NCBI GenBank assembly: GCA_025964065.1
Contig: JAOPZO010000419.1
Span: forward strand, 1-12,019
Length of the DNA: 12,019 bases
Origin: Solirubrobacterales bacterium
GTDB lineage: Bacteria; Actinomycetota; Thermoleophilia; Solirubrobacterales; Solirubrobacteraceae
Direction of reading: 5' to 3'
The notes beneath the pieces were generated by a model that did no database searches, was not told the DNA's origin, and saw only the letters and a list, made by a program, of their open reading frames with translations. Shown here piece by piece: positions 1 through 7,135 of this stretch (position 1 is its first letter; each line of letters opens with the position of its first letter). A program made the translations under genes and the position numbers.

Positions 1-46
1 TCGCACGAGGCGCCGTTCGGATCCGGGCCCGCCCGGCGAGCTCGCA

Positions 47-66
47 GCCGAGCGCGACCGCTCGGC
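47..66 (-). terminator. Possible terminator hairpin downstream of eno
   Basis: Read on the minus strand, GCCGAGCG and CGCTCGGC form a perfect 8-bp stem with a 4-base loop about 44 bases after the eno stop codon. A second 10-base palindrome (GCGAGCTCGC, 36-45) follows directly. There is no U-tract, so this would be an atypical GC-only terminator. It could equally be a chance dyad in GC-rich DNA. No start codon with a supporting context is visible on the minus strand between it and the left edge. Confidence 0.35.
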
Positions 67-109
67 GGCGACCGCGACCCGGGCGCGACGACCCGCCCGT
101 GCCCCCGCC

Positions 110-1384
110 CTACGAGCGGAAGACGGAGCGCCCGGGGTACGTCGCGGCGTCGCCCAGGGCCTCCTCGATGCGAAGGAGCTGGTTGTACTTCGCCACGCGG
201 TCGGAGCGGGACGGCGCGCCCGTCTTGATCTGGCCGCAGCCCGTGGCCACGGCGAGGTCGGCGATCGTGACGTCCTCGGTCTCGCCCGAGCGGTGGGACA
301 TGACCGCGCTGTAGCCGGCCTCGGTCGCCATCGCGACGGCCTCGAGCGTCTCGGTGAGCGTGCCGATCTGGTTGACCTTCACGAGGATCGAGTTGCCCGT
401 CCCCGTGTCGATGCCGCGCTTGAGACGCTCCGTGTTCGTCACGAAGAGGTCGTCGCCGACGAGCTGCACCGTGTCGCCGAGCTTGTCCGTGAGCGTCTTC
501 CAGCCCGCCCAGTCCTCCTCGTCCATGCCGTCCTCGATCGAGAGGATCGGGTACTTGCCGGCGAGGACGGCCCAGTAGTCGGCCATCTCCTCGGACGAGA
601 GCTTGCGGCCCTCGTGCTCGAGGTCGTAGACCCCGCCCTTGTAGATCTCGGAGGTCGCCGGGTCGAGCGCGATCGCGATGTCCTCGCCCGGGACGTAGCC
701 CGCGGCCTCGATCGCCTTCACGAGGTACTCGAGCGCCTCCTCGTTGGAGCCGAGGTTCGGTGCGAAGCCGCCCTCGTCCCCCACGCCGCCGCCCAGGCCC
801 TGGTCGTGCAACGTCTTCTTGAGCGCGTGGAAGACCTCGGTGCCCATCCGCAGGCCCTCGGAGAACGAGGGCGCGCCCACGGGCACGACCATGAACTCCT
901 GGAAGTCGACGGAGTTGTCGGCGTGCGAGCCGCCGTTGAGGACGTTCATCATCGGGACGGGCAGGACGTTCGCGTCCGCGCCCCCGAGGTGGCGCCAGAG
1001 CGGCTGGCCGGCTTCGGCCGCCGCCGCCTGCGCGTTGGCCAGGGAGACGCCGAGGATCGCGTTCGCGCCGAGGCGCGACTTGTTCCTCGTGCCGTCGAGT
1101 TCGATCAGCGCCCGGTCGAGGGCACCCTGGTCGCCGGCGTCGAGGCCCTTGATGGCCCCGGCGATCTCGCCGTTGACGTTGCCCACCGCCTGCGTGACGC
1201 CCTTGCCGGCCCAGGCCTTGCCGCCGTCGCGGAGCTCTGTGGCCTCGAACTCGCCCGTGGAGGCGCCCGAGGGGACCGCGGCGCGGCCGAAGGCGCCCGA
1301 CGTGAGCCTCAGCTCGACCTCCACCGTCGGGTTGCCCCGGGAGTCGAGGATCTGCCGGGCGTGGACGTGCTCGATCTGGGTCAT
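110..1384 (-). CDS. eno: Enolase (phosphopyruvate hydratase)
   Basis: Cytosolic glycolytic enzyme that interconverts 2-phosphoglycerate and phosphoenolpyruvate using Mg2+. The 424-residue length is normal for bacterial enolases. Visible family landmarks are the N-terminal ARQILDSRGNPTVEVEL, GDEGGFAP with the catalytic Glu204, metal ligands Asp241 (IALDP), Glu284 (SIEDGMDEEDW) and an Asp in VGDDLFVTN (311-312), the catalytic Lys336 in LVKVNQIGT, and the signature SHRSGETED. These sit at a constant offset of about 5 from the E. coli numbering, so no domain is missing. The start ATG overlaps the mazG stop codon as ATGA, which indicates translational coupling, and a GAGGGA ribosome binding site lies inside the end of mazG. 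Identification is certain. Nothing in the sequence suggests altered function. Confidence 0.99.
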   Translation of the reverse strand: MTQIEHVHARQILDSRGNPTVEVELRLTSGAFGRAAVPSGASTGEFEATELRDGGKAWAGKGVTQAVGNVNGEIAGAIKGLDAGDQGALDRALIELDGTRNKSRLGANAILGVSLANAQAAAAEAGQPLWRHLGGADANVLPVPMMNVLNGGSHADNSVDFQEFMVVPVGAPSFSEGLRMGTEVFHALKKTLHDQGLGGGVGDEGGFAPNLGSNEEALEYLVKAIEAAGYVPGEDIAIALDPATSEIYKGGVYDLEHEGRKLSSEEMADYWAVLAGKYPILSIEDGMDEEDWAGWKTLTDKLGDTVQLVGDDLFVTNTERLKRGIDTGTGNSILVKVNQIGTLTETLEAVAMATEAGYSAVMSHRSGETEDVTIADLAVATGCGQIKTGAPSRSDRVAKYNQLLRIEEALGDAATYPGRSVFRS

Positions 1385-2121
1385 GCTTCCCTCGCTTGCG
1401 CGTAGAACTTGCGTCGTTGGTGCGGCGTCAGGTCGTCCCAGGCGCTCCCGGCGTCCTCGCCCAGGCGCTCGGCGGCGTCGACCCGACCCCGGAACCTACC
1501 GGCCGCTGCCCGCAGGGCGAGCTCCGGGTCCACGTGCAGGCGCCGGGCGGCGTCGACGGCCGCGAAGAGCGCATCGCCGACCGCCGTGAACGCCGCCGCC
1601 GCGTCCTCCCGGGTCGCCGCCTCGAGCGCCTGCGCGCTCGCCACCACGGGCTCGGGCTCGGACTCGAGCCCGGAGGTCCTCGCGCGCCGCTGCACCTTGC
1701 GCGCGTACAGGGGCGCCGGGAGGTTCTCGGGCACCTCGCCGAAGATCCCGGGCTCGCGGCCGGCCTCGCCCTTCTTGATCTCGTCCCAGTTCGCGAGGAC
1801 CTCCCCCGCGGAGCTGACCTCGGCGTCGGAGAACACGTGCGGGTGGCGGTGGACGAGCTTGTCGTGGACGTGCTGCGCGACCTGCTCGAGCGAGCCCGCC
1901 CCGCGCTCCTCGAGCAGCAGGGAGAGGAAGTGCACCTGGAAGAGCACGTCGCCGAGCTCATCGAGGAGCTTCGCGTCGTCCCCCGCCATCGCGGCGTCCG
2001 CCAGCTCGTAGGCCTCCTCGACCGTGTGCGGCACGATCGTGCGCTCGTCCTGCTCGCGATCCCACGGGCACTCCACGCGGAGGCGGCGGGTCAAGGCGTC
2101 CAGGCGGTCCACGGCGTCCAT
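1381..2121 (-). CDS. mazG: MazG family nucleoside triphosphate pyrophosphohydrolase
   Basis: Predicted cytosolic enzyme that hydrolyses (d)NTPs to NMP and pyrophosphate, a house-cleaning role, and in E. coli linked to the stringent response. The 246 residues show the all-alpha MazG layout. The first half has the CPWDREQ box (18-24), the metal-binding E35-E36-x-x-E39 and E55-x-x-D58 (DELGDVLFQV), and HRHPHVF (91-97). NWDEIKK (111-117) and a KVQRRA stretch (142-147) lead into the second half. That half keeps the fold pattern (VGDALF, then HVDPELALRAAAGRF) but not the acidic ligands: AVGD replaces the usual E-x-G-D, and the helix before it is Ala-rich. In E. coli MazG the C-terminal half is the active one, so the catalytic burden here probably rests on the N-terminal half. 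It overlaps eno by 4 bases. No Shine-Dalgarno site precedes the ATG, and a TAGCGT -10-like box lies 8 bases upstream. Confidence 0.95.
   Translation of the reverse strand: MDAVDRLDALTRRLRVECPWDREQDERTIVPHTVEEAYELADAAMAGDDAKLLDELGDVLFQVHFLSLLLEERGAGSLEQVAQHVHDKLVHRHPHVFSDAEVSSAGEVLANWDEIKKGEAGREPGIFGEVPENLPAPLYARKVQRRARTSGLESEPEPVVASAQALEAATREDAAAAFTAVGDALFAAVDAARRLHVDPELALRAAAGRFRGRVDAAERLGEDAGSAWDDLTPHQRRKFYAQAREA
1388..1393 (-). promoter_or_regulatory. Ribosome binding site of eno
   Basis: On the minus strand GAGGGA sits 3 bases before the eno ATG (core GAGG 5 bases away), inside the last codons of mazG. It fixes the eno start at the ATGA overlap and is one of only two good Shine-Dalgarno sites among the genes in this window. 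Confidence 0.7.
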
Positions 2122-2129
2122 GCCGCCGG

Positions 2130-2135
2130 ACGCTA
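2130..2135 (-). promoter_or_regulatory. Candidate -10 element of mazG-eno
   Basis: The minus strand reads TAGCGT (a TAnnnT match) ending 8 bases before the mazG ATG. Transcription would then start at or within a base or two of the ATG, giving a leaderless mRNA, which fits the absence of a Shine-Dalgarno site. No convincing -35 hexamer is visible about 17 bases upstream, so this rests on the -10 match and position alone. Confidence 0.35.
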
Positions 2136-2187
2136 GCGCGGCGGTGCCCGCAGCCCTGGGGGCGGATCTGGTCCCGCGCGTCGGCGG

Positions 2188-2216
2188 GGGAGCGGGACCT
2201 CCTCGGCGCCGCTCCC
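2188..2216. repeat. Inverted repeat in the parvulin gene-mazG gap
   Basis: GGGAGCGG (2188-2195) and CCGCTCCC (2209-2216) are perfect complements 13 bases apart. The repeat lies between the end of the parvulin-like gene and mazG, upstream of the candidate mazG promoter. It may be a second terminator stem or a regulator site. Confidence 0.35.
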
Positions 2217-2244
2217 GCCACCGCCCAGGGGCGCCGCCCTACGA

Positions 2245-2260
2245 CGGCGCGGGGGCGCCG
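2245..2260 (-). terminator. Candidate terminator of the mfd-parvulin pair
   Basis: Ten bases after the stop codon of the SurA/PrsA-like gene the minus strand forms a perfect 6-bp all-GC stem (CGGCGC/GCGCCG) around a CCCC loop. There is no U-tract. Position directly after a stop codon, plus a second inverted repeat at 2188-2216, supports transcript end or attenuation here, with mazG-eno starting from its own promoter. Confidence 0.4.
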
Positions 2261-2269
2261 CGAAACGCT

Positions 2270-3472
2270 CTACGGCTGGACCGGGGTCCCGCCGTCCGTG
2301 CCCGTGGCGCCCGTCGCCGGCGCACCCGTCGAGGTCGTCTTGGGCTTCGGGGCGTTCTCGCAGTCCTGCGTCACGAAGCCGTCCTTGCAGCTCGTCTCGC
2401 TCTTCCACTTCTTCCGGAAGTCCTCGACGAAGGTGTCGAGCGCCTTCTGCTGGTTCTGCGACGCGAGAAGCTGCTTGATGGTCTCCGTCGACTGCTTCAG
2501 CGACTGCTGCGAGGCCTTCGTGATCTTCTGGACCTTGAAGACGTAGTAGCCGAACTGCGTCTTGACCGGACCGGCGAGCTCGCCCTTGTCCGCGGCGAAG
2601 ACGGCCTCGTCGAGCGCCTTCTCCTGCTGGCCCTTGGCCACCGCGAGGAGGACGCCGCCCTGGCCCTTGGACGCCTGGTCGATCGAGTACTCCTTGGCGA
2701 CCGTCTTGAACGACGCGCCGCCGGCGAGCTCCTTGCGGGCCTGGTCGGCCTTGGCCTTCGTCTTCGTCAGCACGATCCGCAGGTCGCGGCGCTCGGGCTG
2801 CGCGAAGCGGGCCTTGTTCTTGTCGTAGTACGCCTTGATCTGCGCGTCGGTGACCTTGTCCTTGCCCTTGACGATCGACTCGCGGAGCTTGTTCGAGAGC
2901 GTGTCGAGGCGGACGCGGAAGAGCAGGTCGGCCTCGGTCATGCCCGAGGACGCCAGGAACTTCTTGTAGTCCGCGGCCTTCGGGAAGCTCTGCTTCTTCG
3001 TCGACTCGAACTGCTTCTTCACCTCGGCGTCGGTGACCTTCACGTCACGGTCGCCGGCCTCGCCCTGGATCCACTGCGAGGAGATGAGGAACTGGAGGAC
3101 CTGGTCGCGCAGCGCCTCGTACTCCGTCTTGCACTGGGCCTTGAACTGGGTGTCCGTCGGCTTGGGCTGCCCCTTCGCCGGCTTGGGCGCGGTCTTGGCC
3201 TTCTCGGCGATGCAGCTCTTGAAGTCGGGCGGCTCGGGGATCGAGACCTTCGGCTTCTCGCCGGTCTGGGCCGCTTGGGGGTTGACCTGGGAGGCCTGGG
3301 AGAGCGCCGCGACGGTCAGCCAGTGCTCGTAGGCGTCCTTCTTGATCGCGGTGTCGCCCACGCGGGCGACGGCGTTCCCGGGGATGGACTCCTCACCGCA
3401 GGCCACGAGACCCGCGGCGGCGACGGAGGCTGCGCTGAGCGCAAGGATGGATCGACGGAAGTTCAGCTGCAC
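2270..3472 (-). CDS. SurA/PrsA-like parvulin-fold lipoprotein (peptidyl-prolyl isomerase family)
   Basis: Predicted membrane-anchored extracytoplasmic folding factor of about 400 residues. From the GTG start the N-terminus is a lipoprotein signal: basic QLNFRRS, a hydrophobic Ala-rich stretch, then the lipobox LVAC with Cys25 as lipidation site. A SurA-like N-terminal helical region follows, with two Cys (PDFKSC and FKAQC) and VLQFLISSQWIQGEA. The parvulin domain starts at AQPERRDLRIVLT and runs through FKTVAKEYSID, the GG turn and LAGPVKTQFGYYVFKV. The two histidines usual in parvulins (H-I-L near the domain start, FGYHI near its end) read R-I-V and FGYYV, so isomerase activity is doubtful and a chaperone role plausible. 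The C-terminal tail is Thr/Gly/Pro-rich. The open frame extends into mfd, but the signal peptide argues for a start near 3472. TTG at 3490 lies closer to an AGGTGA motif at the mfd stop codon and is the alternative start. Confidence 0.88.
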   Translation of the reverse strand: MQLNFRRSILALSAASVAAAGLVACGEESIPGNAVARVGDTAIKKDAYEHWLTVAALSQASQVNPQAAQTGEKPKVSIPEPPDFKSCIAEKAKTAPKPAKGQPKPTDTQFKAQCKTEYEALRDQVLQFLISSQWIQGEAGDRDVKVTDAEVKKQFESTKKQSFPKAADYKKFLASSGMTEADLLFRVRLDTLSNKLRESIVKGKDKVTDAQIKAYYDKNKARFAQPERRDLRIVLTKTKAKADQARKELAGGASFKTVAKEYSIDQASKGQGGVLLAVAKGQQEKALDEAVFAADKGELAGPVKTQFGYYVFKVQKITKASQQSLKQSTETIKQLLASQNQQKALDTFVEDFRKKWKSETSCKDGFVTQDCENAPKPKTTSTGAPATGATGTDGGTPVQP

Positions 3473-3497
3473 GGTGCGCAGGGTAGACAAGTCACCT

Positions 3498-6400
3498 TCA
3501 AGCGCGCGTAAGGGCCAGCAGCACGTCCGCCGCCCGGACCACCGCCGGGAAGCGCGCCTCGGGGGCATCCGGGACCTTCACGCTCCACTGGGAGCGCCCC
3601 GGCTCGTACGTCGACTCGGGGATCTCGGCCTTGAGCTGCGCCGCGTCCGCCGGCTCGAGGTCGACGGGCGTGACGGTGAGCCGGCCCTGCCGGAACGACA
3701 CGGCCCGCGCCCCCGCCTGGCCGAGCTTGATGCGTGCCTGCTGCAGCGTCAGGAGGTTGTCGAGCGGCTCCGGGACGGGGCCGAAGCGGTCCTCCAGCTC
3801 GTCCCGCAGGGCGGCGACGTCGGCCACCTCGCGGGAGGAGGCGATCCGGCGGTGGACGTCGATCTTCGCCTGCTCGTAGGGCACGTAGTCCGCGGGGATG
3901 TAGGCGTCGACGGAGACGTCGAGGCGGACGGGCTCGGTCGCGTCGGAGTCCTCGTCGGCCGGCCCGGCCTCGGTGACGGCCTCGTCGAGCATCTGCATGT
4001 AGAGCTCGAAGCCGAGCGCCGCCACGTGCCCGGACTGCTCGTCGCCGAGGAGGTTGCCCGCGCCGCGCAGCTCGAGGTCGCGCATGGCGATCTTGAAGCC
4101 CGCGCCGAGCTCCGTGTAATCCGAGAGCGCGCTGAGGCGCTTCTGCGCGTCCTCCGTGAGGGCCGCCGCCGAGGGGTAGAGGAGGTACGCGTAGGCCCGC
4201 TCGCGGCTTCGGCCGACCCGCCCGCGGATCTGGTAGAGCTGGCTCAAGCCGAACATGTCGGAGCGCTCGACGATGAGCGTGTTCGCCTGCGGGATGTCGA
4301 TGCCCGACTCGATGATGCTCGTGGCGACGAGGACGTCCGCCTCGCCGCGCAGGAACTCGAGCATCCGCTCCTCGAGCTGGGTCTCGTCGAGCTGGCCGTG
4401 GGCGACCGTGAAGGTCATGTCGGGGCAGAGGCCGCGGAGCCGCTCGGCGGTCTCGTCGATGGTCTCCACGCGATTGTGCAGGAAGAACGCCTGACCGCCG
4501 CGCCCCTTCTCGCGCTTGAGCGCCTGCTTGACGAGCTCCTCGTCGTACTCGCCGATGTAGGTCTTGACGGGACGGCGCCCCTCGGGCGGCGTCTCGATCA
4601 CGGAGATGTCGCGCAGGCCGGCGAGGCTCATCTGCAGCGTCCGCGGGATCGGCGTGGCGCTCATCGCGATGACGTCCACGCGGAGCTTGAGCTGCCGCAG
4701 CAGCTCCTTCTGCTTCACGCCGAAGCGCTGCTCCTCGTCGACGATGAGCAGCCCGAGGTCCTTCGGGCGCATGTCGCGGCCGAGCACGCGGTGGGTGCCG
4801 ACGAGGATGTCGATCTTCCCCTCGTTGAACTCCGCGATCGTCGCCTTCTGCTCCTTCGGGGTGCGGAAGCGCGAGATCTGCCCGATCGTGAACGGATAGT
4901 CCTTCATCCGCTCGGAGAACGTCCCGTAGTGCTGCTGGGCGAGGATCGTCGTCGGGGCGAGCACGAGCACCTGCTTGCCGTCACCCGCGGCCTTGAAGGC
5001 AGCGCGCAGCGCGACCTCCGTCTTGCCGTAGCCCACGTCGCCGCAGATCAGGCGGTCCATGGGCTGGTTGCGCTCCATGTCGGCCTTCACGACCTCGATG
5101 GCATCGCGCTGGTCGGCGGTCTCCGTGTACGGCCACTTCGCCTCGAACTCGCGCTGCCAGTCCGAGTCGGCCTCGAAGGCGTAGCCCGTGCGGCGCCGGC
5201 GCTCGGCGTAGAGGGTGATGAGCTCGCCCGCAAGCTCCTGCGCGGCCTTGCGGGCGCGCGTCTTCATCGTCTCCCAGCTCTTGCCGCCGAGCTTGGAGAG
5301 CGGCGGGTGCGCGCCGCCCGCGCCGACGTACCGCGAGATCTTCGCGAGCTGCTCCACCGGCATGAAGACCTTGTCCGTGCCGGCGAACTCGAGCTCGAGG
5401 TAGTCGCGCGTCACCCCCGCGACGGTCTTCGTCTCGAACCCGGCGAAGCGGGCGAGGCCGTGGTCCTCGTGGACGACGATGTCGCCCGTGCGCAGGTCGG
5501 CGAACGAGCGCAGCGCGCCGCGCCGCCGCTGGTTCGCGCTCTGGCCGCCCGTGCGCTCAGCGCGCTTGCGACGGAAGAGCCGGTGCTCCGGGATGATCGC
5601 GACGCGGATGCCCGCGGCGACGAAGCCGTCGCGGAGCGCGGCCGTGGTGAAGACGAGCTCGGGCTCGACGAGGCGGTTCCCGCCCGCCTCCGCCTCGCCG
5701 ATCCAGCGCGCCTTGAGCCGCGCGAGGTTGTACTGCGCTCGCTCGCCCTCGCCACGGCGCGGCCAGGAGACCACGGTGCGGTAGCCGCCGCGGACGAGCT
5801 TCTCGAGCTCGGGCTCGGCGTCCTTGAGCGAGCGGGCGGCGACGTCCGCGGCCTGCGCGCGGAACTGGATCGCCTGGTCGCCCGAGATGCTCGAGAGCTT
5901 GATGTGCGCGCCCTCGAGCGCGGCCTGCAGGTGCTTGGGCGGGACGTAGAGGTTGTGGGCCTCCTCGTCGTGGAAGGCGGCGCAGACGTCCTGCCAGTGG
6001 TCCGAGAGCGCCGGGGCGATCTCCTCCTCGGCCGCGACGAGCACGACGGCGTCCTCCGGGACGAGGTCGAGGAACGCGTGGAAGCGGTCGACGGGCAGGA
6101 GCTCGGAGATGTCCGGGCGGTCCTCCGCGTCGGAGACGCCCGCCTCCTCGGCGCCCGCGCGGTGCTCGAGCGCGAGCTCGGCGGCCGGGGCGATCTCCAC
6201 GGACTGCGCCTCGCCGAGGGAGCGCTGGGTGAACGTCGAGAAGAAGCGCAGCGACTCGATCTCGATGTCGAAGAGGTCGACACGGACCGCGCGGTCCTCC
6301 GTCGCGGGGTAGACGTCGAGAATGCCGCCGCGGATCGCGAACTGGCCGCGGTCCTCGACCTGGTCCACCCGCTCGTAGCCCATCGCGACGAGCTCGGTGG

Positions 6401-6875
6401 CCTCCTCCTCGAGGTCCATGAGCTCCCCCACGCTCAGCGTGTGGGAGTGCGGACGCAGCGCCGGATCCGGGACCTTCTCCGAGAGCGCGACGGCGGAGAC
6501 GACGACCACGGGCGGCTCGCTCGTCTCGTCGGCCTGGGCCATCATCGAGTCGAGCGCGGCGACGCGCAGGCCGACGAGGTGCGGGGGCGGACTCAGGTGC
6601 GACTCGTAGGCGACGCCGCGGCTGGGGTAGAAGCGCACGGGCCGCGGGTGCAGCCACGCCTTCAAGTCGGCCGCGAGGTCCCGCGCCTGCCGGTCGTCGC
6701 CCGCCACGACGATCGCCGGGCGCCCGAGCGCGGCGGCCCCGTCGACGCCGTCGAGGAGCGCCCCGACCATGAACGGGCGCATGGAGAGCGACACGAACGC
6801 GCGGCCGCCGTCGCGGGCGAGCGCCACCCCGTTCGGGTCGTGGTCGAGCAGGGAGAGGAGGGGGCGCAGGGACAT
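3498..6875 (-). CDS. mfd: Transcription-repair coupling factor Mfd
   Basis: ATP-dependent translocase that removes RNA polymerase stalled at DNA lesions and recruits UvrA for strand-specific nucleotide excision repair. At 1125 residues it is close to E. coli Mfd (about 1150). Domains in order: UvrB-homologous N-terminal part with GQFAIRGGILDVYP (177-190); a middle region; the RNA-polymerase-interacting domain starting at GDIVVHEDHGLARF (464) and running to about 530; then the RecG-like superfamily 2 motor with Walker A GDVGYGKTE (612-620), the DEEQ box (713-716) and SATPIPRTL (739-747), followed by the IIESGIDIPQANT and QIRGRVGRS motifs. The C-terminal TRCF domain starts near residue 988 (DAYIPADYVPYEQ). 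All motor motifs are intact. The ATG lacks a Shine-Dalgarno site and its predicted leader carries a strong hairpin (6891-6913). The stop codon lies 25 bases before the downstream parvulin-like start, suggesting one transcript. Confidence 0.98.
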   Translation of the reverse strand: MSLRPLLSLLDHDPNGVALARDGGRAFVSLSMRPFMVGALLDGVDGAAALGRPAIVVAGDDRQARDLAADLKAWLHPRPVRFYPSRGVAYESHLSPPPHLVGLRVAALDSMMAQADETSEPPVVVVSAVALSEKVPDPALRPHSHTLSVGELMDLEEEATELVAMGYERVDQVEDRGQFAIRGGILDVYPATEDRAVRVDLFDIEIESLRFFSTFTQRSLGEAQSVEIAPAAELALEHRAGAEEAGVSDAEDRPDISELLPVDRFHAFLDLVPEDAVVLVAAEEEIAPALSDHWQDVCAAFHDEEAHNLYVPPKHLQAALEGAHIKLSSISGDQAIQFRAQAADVAARSLKDAEPELEKLVRGGYRTVVSWPRRGEGERAQYNLARLKARWIGEAEAGGNRLVEPELVFTTAALRDGFVAAGIRVAIIPEHRLFRRKRAERTGGQSANQRRRGALRSFADLRTGDIVVHEDHGLARFAGFETKTVAGVTRDYLELEFAGTDKVFMPVEQLAKISRYVGAGGAHPPLSKLGGKSWETMKTRARKAAQELAGELITLYAERRRRTGYAFEADSDWQREFEAKWPYTETADQRDAIEVVKADMERNQPMDRLICGDVGYGKTEVALRAAFKAAGDGKQVLVLAPTTILAQQHYGTFSERMKDYPFTIGQISRFRTPKEQKATIAEFNEGKIDILVGTHRVLGRDMRPKDLGLLIVDEEQRFGVKQKELLRQLKLRVDVIAMSATPIPRTLQMSLAGLRDISVIETPPEGRRPVKTYIGEYDEELVKQALKREKGRGGQAFFLHNRVETIDETAERLRGLCPDMTFTVAHGQLDETQLEERMLEFLRGEADVLVATSIIESGIDIPQANTLIVERSDMFGLSQLYQIRGRVGRSRERAYAYLLYPSAAALTEDAQKRLSALSDYTELGAGFKIAMRDLELRGAGNLLGDEQSGHVAALGFELYMQMLDEAVTEAGPADEDSDATEPVRLDVSVDAYIPADYVPYEQAKIDVHRRIASSREVADVAALRDELEDRFGPVPEPLDNLLTLQQARIKLGQAGARAVSFRQGRLTVTPVDLEPADAAQLKAEIPESTYEPGRSQWSVKVPDAPEARFPAVVRAADVLLALTRA

Positions 6876-6890
6876 GTGGGGGGACGCCGA

Positions 6891-6913
6891 ACGGCCGCGC
6901 GGGGCGCGGCCGT
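6891..6913 (-). promoter_or_regulatory. 10-bp perfect hairpin in the predicted mfd 5' leader
   Basis: The arms ACGGCCGCGC and GCGCGGCCGT are exact complements around a 3-base loop, 15 bases upstream of the mfd ATG. If transcription starts from the TACAGT box at 6926-6931, this stem would form near the 5' end of the mfd mRNA. It could limit translation, protect the mRNA, act as an attenuator, or be a protein-binding dyad in DNA. The sequence does not distinguish these. Confidence 0.5.
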
Positions 6914-6925
6914 GGGGCGCCGACC

Positions 6926-6931
6926 ACTGTA
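6926..6931 (-). promoter_or_regulatory. Candidate -10 element of mfd
   Basis: The minus strand reads TACAGT (TAnnnT), 50 bases before the mfd ATG. The expected -35 position holds no TTGACA-like hexamer but falls in the dyad at 6933-6954. Support is limited to the -10 match, its place in the divergent region, and the adjoining dyad. Confidence 0.35.
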
Positions 6932-6932
6932 G

Positions 6933-6954
6933 CCAGGGGCCGTACGGCGCCTGG
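6933..6954. promoter_or_regulatory. 22-base dyad, possible operator upstream of mfd
   Basis: CCAGG...CCTGG flank a central CCGTACGG, and 10 of the 11 base pairs of the dyad match. It begins one base beyond the candidate mfd -10 box, so a bound protein would cover the -35 region. This is operator-like geometry, but no regulator is identified. Confidence 0.4.
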
Positions 6955-6993
6955 GCCGGAGGGGCCCGCAGGATTCCCCGGGACCCCGCTCCC

Positions 6994-7009
6994 CGAACCC
7001 CTCGGTTCG
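6994..7009. repeat. Inverted repeat CGAACC-N4-GGTTCG
   Basis: Perfect 6-bp arms with a 4-base spacer in the middle of the mfd/ferritin divergent region. The half-sites resemble actinobacterial/Bacillus LexA half-sites (CGAAC and GTTCG), but the gap between GAAC and GTTC is 6 bases here, not the usual 4. A short GCAC/GTGC stem follows at 7017-7027. Confidence 0.35.
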
Positions 7010-7079
7010 AACGCCTGCACGGCGTGCGCCATCTCTCGCCGCGGAGTCAACCGTCCGGCCCCGAGCTGCGTTAGGACGA

Positions 7080-7099
7080 GTGACAGGGGAGCAGGTCAC
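7080..7099. promoter_or_regulatory. GTGAC-N10-GTCAC dyad upstream of the ferritin-like gene
   Basis: Exact 5-base inverted arms separated by 10 bases, 41 bases before the ferritin-like ATG. The spacing of about 15 bases between half-site centres would suit a dimeric regulator, but the arms are short and chance is possible. No clear -10/-35 pair for this gene was found around it. Confidence 0.3.
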
Positions 7100-7128
7100 C
7101 CCAGCATCGACGTGGCGTTCGCGCCCGC

Positions 7129-7135
7129 AAAGGAG
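7129..7135 (+). promoter_or_regulatory. Ribosome binding site of the ferritin-like gene
   Basis: AAAGGAG lies 5 bases before the ATG at 7141. It is the strongest Shine-Dalgarno site in the window and settles the start, leaving the twin-arginine signal inside the protein. Confidence 0.85.

Noticed and set aside
1..109. The start of an ftsB/divIC-type gene, which often follows eno in actinobacteria
   Set aside because: On the minus strand there is no ATG in this stretch, and the only GTG lies at the very edge (6-4) without a supporting ribosome binding site. Such a gene may start just outside the window.
293..1405. A 370-codon open frame on the plus strand, antisense to eno
   Set aside because: Same GC-driven shadow effect. 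eno is unmistakable on the minus strand, and the antisense translation has low complexity.
3342..6932. A 1196-codon open frame on the plus strand, antisense to mfd
   Set aside because: It is a shadow of the mfd gene. High GC at mfd third codon positions removes stops from the opposite frame. The translation is dominated by Arg, Leu, Val, Glu and Asp with no domain motif, while mfd has every expected motif.
6994..7009. A canonical LexA box upstream of mfd
   Set aside because: The half-sites match but the spacing is 6 instead of 4, so it is listed only as an inverted repeat.
6994..7020. GGTTCGAA resembling a tRNA T-loop, as a tRNA remnant or attachment site
   Set aside because: The flanking bases do not pair as a T-stem (the closing pair would be G-G), and there is no anticodon arm or acceptor stem around it.
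7040..7085. A sigma-70-type promoter for the ferritin-like gene around GTCAAC and TTAGGA
   Set aside because: Neither hexamer matches consensus well and no TAnnnT box is present, so no promoter is called.
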